Made by a program: the position numbers and the translations under genes
Shown here: piece after piece, positions 45,344 through 55,600 of the stretch
Layout of the letters: every line of letters begins with the position of its first letter
Position numbering within the stretch: position 1 is the stretch's first letter
The notes under the pieces: model-generated
Told to the model about the DNA's origin: nothing
Database searches by the model: none
What the model saw: the letters and a program-made list of their open reading frames with translations, nothing else
Source of the DNA: Aedoeadaptatus coxii
Lineage (GTDB): Bacteria; Bacillota; Clostridia; Tissierellales; Peptoniphilaceae
Direction of reading: 5' to 3'
Length of the DNA: 64,000 nt
NCBI RefSeq assembly: GCF_001553115.1
Contig: NZ_KQ960172.1
Span: 86,111-150,110, forward strand

Positions 45344-46775
45344 CAAATCCCTCCCTTACAACTCTCGCCATGTCCTCAATGTCGATGGCATTTTCAAAAC
45401 GTACTGGCTTTTCGAAAACCTCGAGCAATTCCTCGGGAATGGCCATGTGGGATGTCTCCTCAATAGATTGAAGCAATTCTTTTTCGTCTCCTGCCTTTTC
45501 CAAAGAAAGAGCATCCGCCACAGTTTCCGGGAATTTATAGGGGCTTGCCGTCGCCATTAAAAGCACGTGACGGTTCGATCCGTGTTTTTTAATACCGTCG
45601 TATGCCACCGCCGTATGGGGATCCATTAAATACCCCGTAGCGTCGAATACCTCTTTAATGCGCGCTTCCCCTTCATCATCGGTAGACCAGTAACCTACGA
45701 GTTTGGCGCGGCGAATAAGGTCTTCGGAAATCTCGAAGCGCCCCGTTTCTTGAAGAGATTCCATTTTTTCGCGAATCTTGTCGTTATTTTTAAGAATCAA
45801 TTGCAGGAAACGCTCAATATTGCTCGCCACTAAAATATCCATGGAAGGGGATGTGGTTTTGTAGAAATCCCGGTGAGTGTCGTAAACCCCGGTTTGAATG
45901 AAATCCGTGAGCACGTGGTTTTTATTGGATGCGCAAATAAAATCGCCAAAGGGAACGCCCATGCGCTTGGCATACATTGCCGCTAAAATATTGCCGAAAT
46001 TACCTGTAGGCACGCAAACGTCCACCTTATCCCCCATGGCGATCGTGTTACGCCGCACAAGTTCGAGATAAGAGTAAATATAATAAACTACTTGAGGAAC
46101 TAATCGCCCGATATTAATGGAGTTGGCGGAAGAAAACTCGATGCCCGATGCCCTTCCCTCTTCCCGAAGCCCTTCATCGCGGAAGAGCGATTTCACCGTG
46201 CGCTGAGCGTCGTCGAAATTGCCGCGAATACCGAAGACGTGCACATTATTCCCTTCCTGGGTCGTCATTTGAAGCTTTTGCATGGTGCTCACGCCATCTG
46301 CAGGGTAAAAGACGAAAATATCCGTGTTCTCCACGTCTTGGAACCCGGCGAGGGCGGCCTTCCCCGTGTCGCCGCTGGTGGCGGTTAAAATACGTACGCG
46401 ACGGCCGTCGGCGGAATCCGCCATTAAGTACGGGAGCATTTGAAGGGCGAAATCTTTAAAGGCCGCCGTGGGCCCGTGGAAAAGTTCCGCCACGGTGATG
46501 CCGTCGAGATCATGATAACCTACAGCCCCTTCCGCTTTAAAAGAAGCGTACGCTTTTTTCGCACTCTCTTTCAAATAAGCGGGATCGAAATCGTCGAAAA
46601 AAACATTTAAGACCGCCGCGGCAAGTTCTTCATATTTGGCGTTCAAAAAATCCTCATAGGGAAATGCGGGAATCGTTTCAGGCACGTAAAGGCCGCCGTC
46701 GTCTGCAGGGCCGCGGAAAATCGCCTCTTTCGCCCTTACCCTTTCGTCCTTGTTGCGTGTCGAATAATAGTTCAT
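45336..46775 (-). CDS. thrC: Threonine synthase
   Basis: A protein of 479 residues of the longer E. coli/yeast-type ThrC class. The PLP lysine lies in FHGPTAAFKDFALQML; TATSGDTGKAALAG is the phosphate-binding loop. An N-terminal YYSTRNKDERVRAKEAIFRG motif is typical. It converts O-phosphohomoserine to threonine. A GGAGGAGG site precedes the ATG. It heads the thrC-thrB operon, divergent from nfnA. Confidence 0.95.
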   Translation of the reverse strand: MNYYSTRNKDERVRAKEAIFRGPADDGGLYVPETIPAFPYEDFLNAKYEELAAAVLNVFFDDFDPAYLKESAKKAYASFKAEGAVGYHDLDGITVAELFHGPTAAFKDFALQMLPYLMADSADGRRVRILTATSGDTGKAALAGFQDVENTDIFVFYPADGVSTMQKLQMTTQEGNNVHVFGIRGNFDDAQRTVKSLFRDEGLREEGRASGIEFSSANSINIGRLVPQVVYYIYSYLELVRRNTIAMGDKVDVCVPTGNFGNILAAMYAKRMGVPFGDFICASNKNHVLTDFIQTGVYDTHRDFYKTTSPSMDILVASNIERFLQLILKNNDKIREKMESLQETGRFEISEDLIRRAKLVGYWSTDDEGEARIKEVFDATGYLMDPHTAVAYDGIKKHGSNRHVLLMATASPYKFPETVADALSLEKAGDEKELLQSIEETSHMAIPEELLEVFEKPVRFENAIDIEDMARVVREGFDD

Positions 46776-46801
46776 AGTCCCTCCTCCAATTTACTTTATT
46801 A

Positions 46802-46840
46802 ATGTATCACAGTTTACGCTAAATCTGACCAGGCTTCAAG
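46802..46840 (-). promoter_or_regulatory. Putative thrC promoter with an inverted repeat
   Basis: On the minus strand TTGAAG, a 17-base spacer and TAAACT form a fair promoter. The -35 box lies inside an inverted repeat, ACCAAGC-N6-GCCTGGT, a possible operator for threonine control. There is no T-box leader; the space is too small. Confidence 0.5.
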
Positions 46841-46872
46841 GCTTGGTAAAAAGATATCCATCCCTTGGAACG

Positions 46873-46901
46873 TGGATATTCAAACTATGATCTATTATAA
46901 T
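46873..46901 (+). promoter_or_regulatory. Sigma-A-type promoter of nfnAB
   Basis: TGGATA (46873-46878), a 17-base spacer and TATAAT (46896-46901), about 30 bases before the ribosome site. Confidence 0.7.
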
Positions 46902-46931
46902 AGATTCACAGAGTATGCATGGGAGGAAATT

Positions 46932-47783
46932 ATGTTTAAAATCTTGGAAAAAAAGAATCTCGCGCCCAATGTATTTTTAGTGCGCGTGGAAGCGCCCCGA
47001 GTGGCAAAAGCCGCTCAACCGGGCCAATTCGTCATCGTCATCGCCGATGAACACGCCGAACGCGTGCCCCTAACCATTGCCAACTTCGATCGTGAAGTCG
47101 GTTGGGTGGATCTCGTCGTGCAGGCATCGGGCCCCTCGACTAAAAAACTTTCCGCTAAAAATAAAGGCGACAATTTAAAAGATTTCGTCGGCCCCCTCGG
47201 CGTTCCCTCGGATTTCACGGAACTGAGCGACGACGAACTGAAAAAAAAGAAATTCCTTTTCGTCGGCGGCGGCATCGGCGCAGCACCTGTCTATCCCCAG
47301 GTACGTTACTTAAGTGAACGTGGCGTTCACTGCGATGTCATTATCGGATTTAAAAACAAAGAGGCCGTTATTTACGAAGAAAACTTCAAGGAACTCAATT
47401 GCGATCTTTACGTCTGCACAGACGACGGATCTTACGGGTTCGACGGCATGGTCACCAAAAAAATCGAAGACCTTATAGAAAACGAGGGCAAAGAATACGA
47501 CACCTGCGTCGCCATCGGCCCCATGATCATGATGAAATTCGTCTGCCTCACCACGAAAAAATACGATCTCCACACCATCGTATCCCTCAACCCCATTATG
47601 GTCGACGGCACGGGCATGTGTGGCGCCTGCCGCGTGAGCATCGACGGCGAAACGAAATTCGCCTGCGTTCACGGCCCCGAATTCGACGGCCACAAAGTAG
47701 ACTTCGATCTCGCCATGAAACGTCAACGTCAATACGTCAATGTCGAAAAAAATAAAGGCCAAGACACCGGGAGGGATGCATAA
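46932..47783 (+). CDS. nfnA: NADH-dependent ferredoxin:NADP+ oxidoreductase, small subunit
   Basis: A protein of 283 residues from the ATG at 46932 with a GGGAGG site; the longest frame begins 20 codons earlier without one. It has a FAD-binding ferredoxin reductase fold (QPGQFVIVIADEHAERVPLT), an NAD-binding loop (FVGGGIGAAPVYPQVRYL) and a C-terminal [2Fe-2S] cluster region with MCGACRVSI and a further Cys in KFACVHG. The family also includes PyrK and SudB; the paired gltA-like gene makes NfnA the best call. The complex couples NADH and reduced ferredoxin to make NADPH by electron bifurcation in anaerobes. Confidence 0.88.
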   Translation: MFKILEKKNLAPNVFLVRVEAPRVAKAAQPGQFVIVIADEHAERVPLTIANFDREVGWVDLVVQASGPSTKKLSAKNKGDNLKDFVGPLGVPSDFTELSDDELKKKKFLFVGGGIGAAPVYPQVRYLSERGVHCDVIIGFKNKEAVIYEENFKELNCDLYVCTDDGSYGFDGMVTKKIEDLIENEGKEYDTCVAIGPMIMMKFVCLTTKKYDLHTIVSLNPIMVDGTGMCGACRVSIDGETKFACVHGPEFDGHKVDFDLAMKRQRQYVNVEKNKGQDTGRDA

Positions 47784-49168
47784 TGGATCGCTTTACGAGA
47801 ATTCCTGTAAGAGAACAGGATCCCAACCAACGGAATAAAAACTTCGAAGAAGTCTGCTACGGCTACAATCACGAAGAAGCCGTGGCCGAAGCGAAACGCT
47901 GCTTAAATTGCAAAAAGCCCATGTGCCGCACGGGCTGCCCCGTATCCGTCGATATCCCCGCCTTCATTCACCACATCGCAAACGACGATCCCGAAGGCGC
48001 GGCAAAAGAACTATCCAAACACACGGCACTCCCCGCCGTCTGCGGCCGCGTCTGCCCCCAAGAAAGCCAATGCGAAAAATACTGCGTCTTAAATAATAAA
48101 GGCGATTCCGTGAGCATCGGCAAACTGGAACGCTACGCCGCCGATTACGCGCGGGACAACAACATACAAACCATGGAAGTGGAAGCCCCCAACGGCCATA
48201 AAGTTGCCGTCGTCGGCGCAGGCCCCGCCGGCATTACCGTCGCCGGCGAGCTCGTGAAAAAAGGATACGACGTTACCGTCTTTGAATCCCTTCAACAAGC
48301 GGGCGGCGTATTGGTTTACGGCATTCCCGAATTCCGCCTTCCCGACGAAGTGGTGGCGAGCGAAGTGGAAAAACTGAAAGACCTCGGCGTCAAATTTGAA
48401 ACCAACACCATCGTCGGCCGTACCATGAGTTTAGACGGCATTCGTGGCGAAGGCTACGAGGCGATTTTCCTCGGAACCGGCGCCGGTCTTCCCCGCTTTA
48501 TGAACATTCCCGGCGAAAACTATAACGGCGTCTTCTCCGCCAACGAATTTTTAACTCGCACCAACTTAATGCACGCCTACGAAGCAGGCTACGACACGCC
48601 CATTATTGCCGGCAGACGCACAGCCGTCATCGGCGGCGGCAACGTGGCCATGGACGCCGCCCGCGTCGCCAAGCGATTAGGCGCACACGTTACCGTCGTC
48701 TACCGTCGTACGGAAACGGAACTTCCCGCCCGTGCGGAAGAAGTGCACCACGCCAAAGAAGAAGGCATCGAATTCCATTTCTTAACCAACCCCATCGAAA
48801 TTCACGCCGACGAAGAAGGCTGGGTTAAGAGTATGTTGCTTCAACAAATGGAACTTGGCGAACCCGACGAATCGGGACGCCGTCGCCCGGTCCCCATCGA
48901 AGGCAAAACTTACGAAGTGGAAGTGGATACGGTCATCATGGCCCTTGGAACCAATCCCAATCCCCTGATTACCTCCACCAATCCCGATATTGAAACGAAC
49001 CGCAAGCAAGGCATCGTCATTACAGAAGACGGCCAAAGCTCGGTTGAAGACGTCTTCGCCGGCGGCGACGCCGTTACAGGCGCCGCTACCGTTATCCTCG
49101 CCATGGGCGCAGGAAAAAAAGCCGCCGAAGGCATCGACCAATACATTAAAGAAAAATACGGAAACTAA
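47783..49168 (+). CDS. nfnB: NADH-dependent ferredoxin:NADP+ oxidoreductase, large subunit
   Basis: A protein of 461 residues, the size of NfnB (also annotated as glutamate synthase small subunit GltA). The N-terminal cysteine motifs (CLNCKKPMCRTGCPV, CGRVCPQESQCEKYC) bind two [4Fe-4S] clusters. VAVVGAGPAGITVAGEL binds FAD, and VIGGGNVAMDAARVAKRLGA binds NADP(H). No large glutamate synthase subunit is adjacent, which supports Nfn over GOGAT. The start overlaps the nfnA stop by one base (TAATG), behind a GGGAGGG site. Confidence 0.9.
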   Translation: MDRFTRIPVREQDPNQRNKNFEEVCYGYNHEEAVAEAKRCLNCKKPMCRTGCPVSVDIPAFIHHIANDDPEGAAKELSKHTALPAVCGRVCPQESQCEKYCVLNNKGDSVSIGKLERYAADYARDNNIQTMEVEAPNGHKVAVVGAGPAGITVAGELVKKGYDVTVFESLQQAGGVLVYGIPEFRLPDEVVASEVEKLKDLGVKFETNTIVGRTMSLDGIRGEGYEAIFLGTGAGLPRFMNIPGENYNGVFSANEFLTRTNLMHAYEAGYDTPIIAGRRTAVIGGGNVAMDAARVAKRLGAHVTVVYRRTETELPARAEEVHHAKEEGIEFHFLTNPIEIHADEEGWVKSMLLQQMELGEPDESGRRRPVPIEGKTYEVEVDTVIMALGTNPNPLITSTNPDIETNRKQGIVITEDGQSSVEDVFAGGDAVTGAATVILAMGAGKKAAEGIDQYIKEKYGN

Positions 49169-49177
49169 TGCAACGAA

Positions 49178-49209
49178 AAGAGGGAAGGCACACGCCTTCC
49201 CCCTTTTTA
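49178..49209. terminator. Bidirectional terminator
   Basis: GGGAAGGC-ACAC-GCCTTCCC with T-rich flank on the plus strand and A-rich flank before it. It ends nfnAB and may also serve the convergent TPR gene. Confidence 0.85.
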
Positions 49210-49247
49210 ATTTTAACAGAACTAAATCCCAATAAATCTGTCTGCAT

Positions 49248-50411
49248 CTAACAAGAACACCCGTCGTCGTCACAATCGCATCCATGGTCGTGAGGATGGT
49301 CATGATGATGTTCGCCACATCCGCAATCGTGATCGTGATGATCGTGACGATGGCCGCAACCGCAATCGTGGCCGTGATCGTCCTCGCCGCTCATCTTATG
49401 GGCGATTTCATGTAACTTCCCGTGATACTTGTCGTCGTGGAAAAGAGCTTCCAAATTAATGTAAAGATCCATGGCGAGTTCCATATTGCCCTCGTCCTCC
49501 GCCTTTTCCGCGAGACGCTCAAGCGTCGTGGCGCGCTCCTGACTTATCGTGCCCGTAATCTTGCGCTCCTTCAAATAATCCGTAAACGTCTTTTTCGACG
49601 CCGGCTCCACATCGGGGAAGCGACTGGCAATCATCATTAAATTGCCGTCGGCTTCGTCGTTTTCATCGTCATATTCCTTGGCGATCATACTGCAGGATAG
49701 AGCGAGAGAAGGTCTGTTTTCCTTATAGAGGAAATAACCCTCGTTGCTGAAGCAATTAGAAAAATCCGCCGCGCGGTAGGCCGACAAAAAAGCCTCCCGA
49801 TTATATGCTTTCGCCTTGTCTATGTCCTCCTTCATGCGATACACTTTAGAAAGGCTCAAGCGATTGGCGGTGGACATCGGGTTCACCTTAATGGCTTTTT
49901 CCAAATAAAAAATCGCATCGTCATAGCGTTTCAATTCCAACGCCATGCCGCCCTTTAAACTCAACCAAATTTCCGTTTCGGGCCCTAAAATCGGCACAGG
50001 CTCCTCGACATTTTCCACACGGTAAAGAATTTCTTCCGTCATGGATTGGAAAGAGCGGAAAATTTCCCCTTGTTCCAAAGCATCTAAGGAAACGGAAATA
50101 AAACCCACTTCCTCTTCCATGCGATTTAAAAACCCATCGGCGCCTTCAAAATCTTCGTCCAAAACTTTGGCGAAAATTGCATCCAATAGGGTATAAAACT
50201 TCTCGACATCCTCATTATTGTCTTCCACACTTCTAAAGTCGTCGTCGCGCCCTTGGTGCTCGGCAATCATTTGCTGTCCGTATTTCAAAAGCTGATCGGC
50301 GAGTTCACTTTCCCCTTGCGCCGTTAAATCGCGGACGGCATCGGAAATGGCGTTTAAGTCTTCCACATAATCGCCGCTCAATTCATTTATAAAATCTTCG
50401 TAATTTTTCAT
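49248..50411 (-). CDS. TPR protein with a His/Cys/Asp-rich C-terminal tail
   Basis: A protein of 387 residues. The body (about 1-335) is helical with tetratricopeptide-type repeats, for example GGMALELKRYDDAIFYLEKA and SKVYRMKEDIDKAKAY. There is no signal peptide, so it is cytoplasmic. The last 45 residues consist almost only of His, Asp, Cys and Gly (HDCGCGHRHDHHDHDCGCG and similar), a composition seen in nickel, zinc or copper storage and chaperone tails such as that of SlyD. The role is unknown; metal binding is inference. A GGAGG site precedes the ATG. It is divergent from the phospholipase-like gene by 43 bases. Confidence 0.82.
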   Translation of the reverse strand: MKNYEDFINELSGDYVEDLNAISDAVRDLTAQGESELADQLLKYGQQMIAEHQGRDDDFRSVEDNNEDVEKFYTLLDAIFAKVLDEDFEGADGFLNRMEEEVGFISVSLDALEQGEIFRSFQSMTEEILYRVENVEEPVPILGPETEIWLSLKGGMALELKRYDDAIFYLEKAIKVNPMSTANRLSLSKVYRMKEDIDKAKAYNREAFLSAYRAADFSNCFSNEGYFLYKENRPSLALSCSMIAKEYDDENDEADGNLMMIASRFPDVEPASKKTFTDYLKERKITGTISQERATTLERLAEKAEDEGNMELAMDLYINLEALFHDDKYHGKLHEIAHKMSGEDDHGHDCGCGHRHDHHDHDCGCGEHHHDHPHDHGCDCDDDGCSC

Positions 50412-50454
50412 CAGTACCTCCGCTTACAGTATACCAAAGAATAAAGGAGTTGTT

Positions 50455-51246
50455 ATGGCTAGTAACGTAACCCACTATTTTTTTGCACGCAACATGATCA
50501 ATCGATTACCCGAAGAAGCCCGGCGCGTCGTCGAAAAATACCCGCGACACTTTATCATCGGCAATCAGGGCCCGGATATTTTCTTCTACCACATGACGTC
50601 GAAAAACCATAAACTCGGCGGCTACATTCACGAGCGACCCCTCCAACGCCTGCTCCTGTTAAATCGCCCCTGGCTAAATAAAAAACCGGTCGATTCCCCC
50701 ACATGGGCTTACTTTTTAGGCTTCCTCTGCCACTTTTCACTGGACATCGCCTTTCACCCCTACATCGACGAAATCGAGCCGCACCTTGCCATCGATCACA
50801 TTACCATGGAGCGTGAAATGGATCGGTATCTCTTGGAAAAAGCGGGCTACGCTTTCGGCGAATTTTTAGAAACCGAAGCCATCCCCCATCCCAAATACGT
50901 CGCCGACGACATACTCCCGATCTACGCGCCCTATTGGAATATCTCCATCCACGATATTCGCAGATCCCTTTCGTCCTTTAGAATCGCCATGCGATTTTTC
51001 CACACAAACTCCGAAAAAGATTATAAAATAAAAAAAGCACTCCTTCGTAACATGGGCCTGGACAAATCCTTCGGCGGCATGCTGATGAACCCTCGCGGAT
51101 TCGTTGAAGCTGAACAGATTACCACGCCGGCACTGGAAGAGCGAATGGAGCGCGCCTATTCCATCGCCTACGATGCCATAAAAGCAATCTACGGCGACGA
51201 AAAAGACTACCCCGCCTTTTTCCAACTAAACTTTAACGGACAATAA
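50455..51246 (+). CDS. Zinc-dependent phospholipase C-family protein
   Basis: A protein of 263 residues. Metal ligands typical of the family are visible: NVTHYFFARNMI at the N-terminus, GNQGPDIFFYHM, then FLCHFSLDIAFHPYIDE, and ITMEREMDRYLL. No signal peptide is seen, which is common for this branch of poorly studied cytoplasmic members. The true substrate is unknown. An AAGGAG site precedes the ATG, and an MFS gene follows 10 bases later, so the two form an operon. Confidence 0.8.
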   Translation: MASNVTHYFFARNMINRLPEEARRVVEKYPRHFIIGNQGPDIFFYHMTSKNHKLGGYIHERPLQRLLLLNRPWLNKKPVDSPTWAYFLGFLCHFSLDIAFHPYIDEIEPHLAIDHITMEREMDRYLLEKAGYAFGEFLETEAIPHPKYVADDILPIYAPYWNISIHDIRRSLSSFRIAMRFFHTNSEKDYKIKKALLRNMGLDKSFGGMLMNPRGFVEAEQITTPALEERMERAYSIAYDAIKAIYGDEKDYPAFFQLNFNGQ

Positions 51247-51256
51247 GGAGAAATTC

Positions 51257-52483
51257 ATGTTCAAAACATTTACCCCGAAAGAACGGGATTGGATGCTCTA
51301 CGACGTGGGCAATTCCGCCTTTATCCTCTTGGTCACCACCATACTCCCCATTTACTTTAAAAGCCTGACAAAAGACAGCGGCATCACCGGCACCGAATAC
51401 TTCGCCTACTGGGGCATGGCCATGACCATCTCCACCCTTATAACCTCCGCCTCAGGCCCCCTCCTCGGCAGACTGGCAGACGGCCCCGTGGGACGCAAAA
51501 AAAGCTTCCTCTTTTCCGTCGTCCTCGCCGTCGGCGCCTCCCTCCTCTTTCCCTTCTTTACATCGTGGAAAATCTTTCTCGCAGCCTTCGTCGTGGCGAA
51601 AGTAGGCTTCAACATATCCCTCATCTTTTACGACGCCATGCTCGTGGATACCACCGATCACAATAGAGCCGATCGCGTATCCGCTACGGGATTTGCCCTG
51701 GGCTACATCGGCAGCTGTATCCCCTTCGTCATCTCCCTCGCCATGATCATGCTCCTGCCGAAAGCCGGCATCTCCATGACCTTCATCATGACCGTCGTCT
51801 TTATACTAAACGGCGCGTGGTGGTTTATCTTTACATTGCCCCTATTAAAAAGCTACGAACAAACCCACCGCGGGGAACATCGCGTCGATATAAAAGGCAT
51901 TAAAAAAACACTGGCTCACATTTACAGAGACAAAGCCCTCTTCTTTTTCCTCGTCAGCTTCTTCTTCTACATCGACGGCGTCTACACCATCATCAACATG
52001 GCCACGGCATACGGCGAATCCTTGGGGCTGAAATCCGAAGGCTTACTCCTCGCCCTCTTGGTCACCCAAATCGTCGCCTTCCCGGCGTCCCTCATCTTTG
52101 CAAAACTTTCAGATCGCATGGCGAGCCAAAAACTCATCGCCATATGCATTGCAGCCTACACCGCCATCGCCCTATTCGCCGTGCAGTTGGATAACCTTAC
52201 GGAATTTTGGATCCTCGCCATCGCCGTCGGCCTCTTCCAGGGAGGCATCCAGTCCATCAGCCGCTCCCACTTTATGCGGCTCATCCCCGCCGAACAAAGC
52301 GGCGAATACTTCGGCATCTACGACATCTTCGGAAAAGGCGCCTCCGTCATCGGCACCTTCCTCGTCTCCTCCCTGACCCACCTGTTGGGCAGCCAATCCA
52401 AAGCCATCCTTTCCCTCGTCGTCCTATTCATGCTGGGAGGCATTTACTTTAAAAAATCCCTGTGCTACACGAAAACAAACTAA
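51257..52483 (+). CDS. MFS transporter of the UMF1 (Atg22-like) family
   Basis: A protein of 408 residues with about 12 membrane helices. The first motif is KERDWMLYDVGNSAFILLV, the loop LGRLADGPVGRKKSFLF is the MFS signature, and GLFQGGIQSISRSHFMRLIP is characteristic of UMF1 proteins. Substrates of bacterial members are mostly unknown. AAGGAG lies before the ATG. The coding strand is strongly C-rich at third positions, like the other plus-strand genes here. Confidence 0.85.
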   Translation: MFKTFTPKERDWMLYDVGNSAFILLVTTILPIYFKSLTKDSGITGTEYFAYWGMAMTISTLITSASGPLLGRLADGPVGRKKSFLFSVVLAVGASLLFPFFTSWKIFLAAFVVAKVGFNISLIFYDAMLVDTTDHNRADRVSATGFALGYIGSCIPFVISLAMIMLLPKAGISMTFIMTVVFILNGAWWFIFTLPLLKSYEQTHRGEHRVDIKGIKKTLAHIYRDKALFFFLVSFFFYIDGVYTIINMATAYGESLGLKSEGLLLALLVTQIVAFPASLIFAKLSDRMASQKLIAICIAAYTAIALFAVQLDNLTEFWILAIAVGLFQGGIQSISRSHFMRLIPAEQSGEYFGIYDIFGKGASVIGTFLVSSLTHLLGSQSKAILSLVVLFMLGGIYFKKSLCYTKTN

Positions 52484-52495
52484 AAACAACAAAAC

Positions 52496-52540
52496 AAAAG
52501 ACCTGTGCAAGCAATAAAGGCAAAATGCACAGGTCCTTTT
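52496..52540 (+). terminator. Intrinsic terminator of the phospholipase-MFS unit
   Basis: ACCTGTGCA (52501-52509) pairs with TGCACAGGT (52526-52534), with A-rich and T-rich flanks. Confidence 0.85.
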
Positions 52541-52552
52541 AGATGACAAAGC

Positions 52553-52585
52553 AAAAAGCTATGAGCAACACACTCATAGCTTTTT
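52553..52585. terminator. Terminator of the giant SLH protein gene
   Basis: A 13-bp perfect stem of AAAAAGCTATGAG with CTCATAGCTTTTT and a 7-base loop. It ends the minus-strand surface operon and can also stop plus-strand transcripts. Confidence 0.9.
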
Positions 52586-52601
52586 GTATTGGAAACATTC
52601 C

Positions 52602-55600
52602 TTAACGTTTTACACGTTGGAAAAGATCTTGGGTAATGGTCAGGCCGTCAATGTTCACATTGAAGATCACATTATCTTGCGTAATGCCGTGAGCCTTAAA
52701 GAATCGACCATCGTGCATAAACGTATTGCTTGCAAGAAGAATGTCGTCATAAGACCACATGGAGGGATTGACGTCGCGATAATGGGTCATATTCTTATCG
52801 TTGCGACGAATATAATCCCGATCCATTACACGGTTAAACGCACGGTTACTTACAGCCGCAACCTCTTCACGAGGCATGGGAGTGTCCGCTTTAAATGTAG
52901 CGAGACCTTGGGGGTAAATACCGAGCCAGCCTGCTTTATAAGCGGCTTCAATTTCTCCCGTCGCCCAGTGACCAGTGCGTAAATTCATGTGATTGCCGTC
53001 TTCCTTGGCAATTTGTTGGAAACGACGTAGCGTCGCAATCCATTCGACCGTAGAAATCTTATCGTCGGGGCGGAAATACCCGTCGGGATAACCGACAAAC
53101 ACATTGGCTTGCGTCGTAATGCGCACCGCTTCGGCATACCAATTCTTGCCCACGTCTTTATAGGCGATGGGATAATTGGGATCATATTTGTAGCCGTCTT
53201 CTCTCAGCGCATTGGCTAAAATTTGAGCAGCTTCCGAACGCTTCAAACCGTCGTGGGGACGGAAATCGCCGCCGAAACCGCACATATACCAAACTTCCTT
53301 GCGATAATTGCGATCGCGAACGGGAACTTCAATCACCCGCGTTTCCACACGCGTGTCGACGATACGTTCAGGTTCCTTCGGCTTTTCAATCTTGGAGAAA
53401 TTAGCTTCAATTACAGTATCCGTTCTGTAATAGCGCGGAAGATTTCCAAAAATTGCCTTTTGCGGAGCCGTCATCGACCAGCCGTTATGCAACCAACCGT
53501 CGATAGGTTCAACTGTCGGCAAGGGAAGACTTAATTCTTCATTGGGGTTGACCCAGAGAATAATATTCTTTTTATCCTTCGCCTTATCCGTCGGCACGAT
53601 GGTAACTTTTACAAAGTTATCCGGCACCGTCGACGGCTTGTCATCGCCCGGTTGTTCCACAATATTCTCGGTGACACGATAGGGAACATCAACAGTTCTC
53701 TTCTCGCCATTGGGATAGGTTATCTTGATAGTAGTCGTACCTTCTCCCGGATTAGCCGTGTTAGGTTCCTTGCCCGGAACAAATTCAAATATCGTTCCCG
53801 GCGGCAAGTTATCTTTGTTATTCGGATCATTGTCGTTGTAAGGATTCTTGATGAAATCCTTCGGCGACGGTTTGGAATCCTTGGGAATAACAACATTGTC
53901 TTGAGCTTTAGGTTCTACATTTTTGTCTTGCTCATAGGTTGCAACAATCGTAGATTCCTTTTCCGTGAAAGTATCCGTAATGTTAGATCCATGGTCATAG
54001 AATTTTTCGGGATTACTTCCTACCAATTTCCATTGTTTGAATTTATTGGTTTTCGTTACACCTTGTTCATCTATCGCTTTACCCGTAGGATCTAGGATAT
54101 CGGGAATAGTAACTTCCATACCAGGTTTCACCCAGAATACTTTCGTGAACTTGGTGTTGTCCGTAGCCTTGTCTGTTGTGTTTACCGTAACCTTGACGTA
54201 GTTTGCAGGTACCAATGGTTTTTGTCCATTTTCGCCACCAACTTGGGGAACGACATTGTTCACCACTGTAACGGGAACGTCGATAACCGTCGTCTTGCCA
54301 CCCGGATATTCGATTTTCACCTTGGCGGTTACTGTTCCGTCTTTATTAACGGATGGTTCGCCATTATCCGCATAGCTAATCTTGCTATCCTTGGGCAAGT
54401 TGTTTGGATTGGTCGGGTCATTCGGATTGAATGGATTGACAATCAAATCTTCGGGCTTTGGTTCATCGCCAACGGGCGTAACTGCATTTTTCTTCGGAAC
54501 CGGGGCGGCATCAATGATGCCTTGATCCACCTTTGTGTTGTAATGAGCGGTAATTTCCGTATCTTGGATAAACTTGCCAGCAATGGTTTCATTATCCCAA
54601 GATGCAATAGTGCCTCTTGTTACCGTCCAACCTTTAAAGGTATAGGTGTACTTAATGTCATTAAGGGTTTCTTCCTTCCCGGTGGGTTTGCTTGTAATGG
54701 AAATATCCGTATTGGCCTTGACCCAGTAAGACTTATTGGCTTTCGTTTGATCTGTCGCCTTGTCTGTAGGAATCAAGGTCACGGTAACATAGCCTTCCGG
54801 TCTGGCTTCGCCTTCCACAGCAGGAATGACATTTTCTAATTTAACAAAGCTAAACTTAAATTCTTCGTTTTCCGTGAAAGTTTTCTTGAAGTTCGTGGGT
54901 GACCAAGTGCCGCCTTTTACCGTATAGCCAATATTTGGCTTTTTGGTCATGTTTTCGGCGGTTTGGGTAAAGTCCGCTTCCTTGTTGGGGTTGACGAAGT
55001 AGGTCGTCGTTCCTCCCAAGCTTCCGTTTCCGTCTGTGGTAAAGGTGACGGTCACATAGCCCTTGGGCTTTTCGGAATCGTCGGCCTTGGTTTTTGGAAT
55101 GATGGTGTCTTCTTCGGCATAGATTGCCGTAATTTCATAGGTCGGGTCACCTGCGCTTGCCGTAACGGTTAAAGACTTATCCCATTTGTCGAACTTGTAG
55201 CCGATATTGGGTTTTACCGCAGGCGCGGGGACGTTGACTTCCACACCGGGCTTGATCCAGTATTTCGTTGTACCTTTTAATTCACCATTGGTACCCGGTT
55301 TAAATTCAACTTTTACATAACCGGCGACTTCCGTTTTGGAAATAGTACCCGGTTCATTGTAAAGAGCGGTAATCTTATCGCCATCCTTGTATTGAATGGC
55401 TCGTTCAATGCTTGTGTCCCATCCTGCAGATTTATAGCCGGTGTTGGGCTTGATTGTCGGTGCTTTATCCTTTAACACAACAGACTTATTGGGATTGACG
55501 TAGTAAACCGTCGTGCCCTCTAAGGAACCGTGATCACCCTTTACGAAGGTTACGGTAATATAGCCGTCAGGTTTCGTGTTTTCTCCGCCTTGGGGTTTAT

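Noticed and set aside
46932-47783. Dihydroorotate dehydrogenase electron-transfer subunit PyrK
   Set aside because: There is no pyrD or other pyrimidine gene next to it; the gltA-like neighbour indicates NfnA.
47783-49168. Glutamate synthase small subunit
   Set aside because: No large GOGAT subunit is adjacent and the partner is an NfnA/PyrK-type protein, so the Nfn complex fits better.
54222-54839. Plus-strand ORF of 205 codons and many similar ones within 53000-63500
   Set aside because: Shadows of the repetitive minus-strand coding sequence; no ribosome sites or domain motifs.
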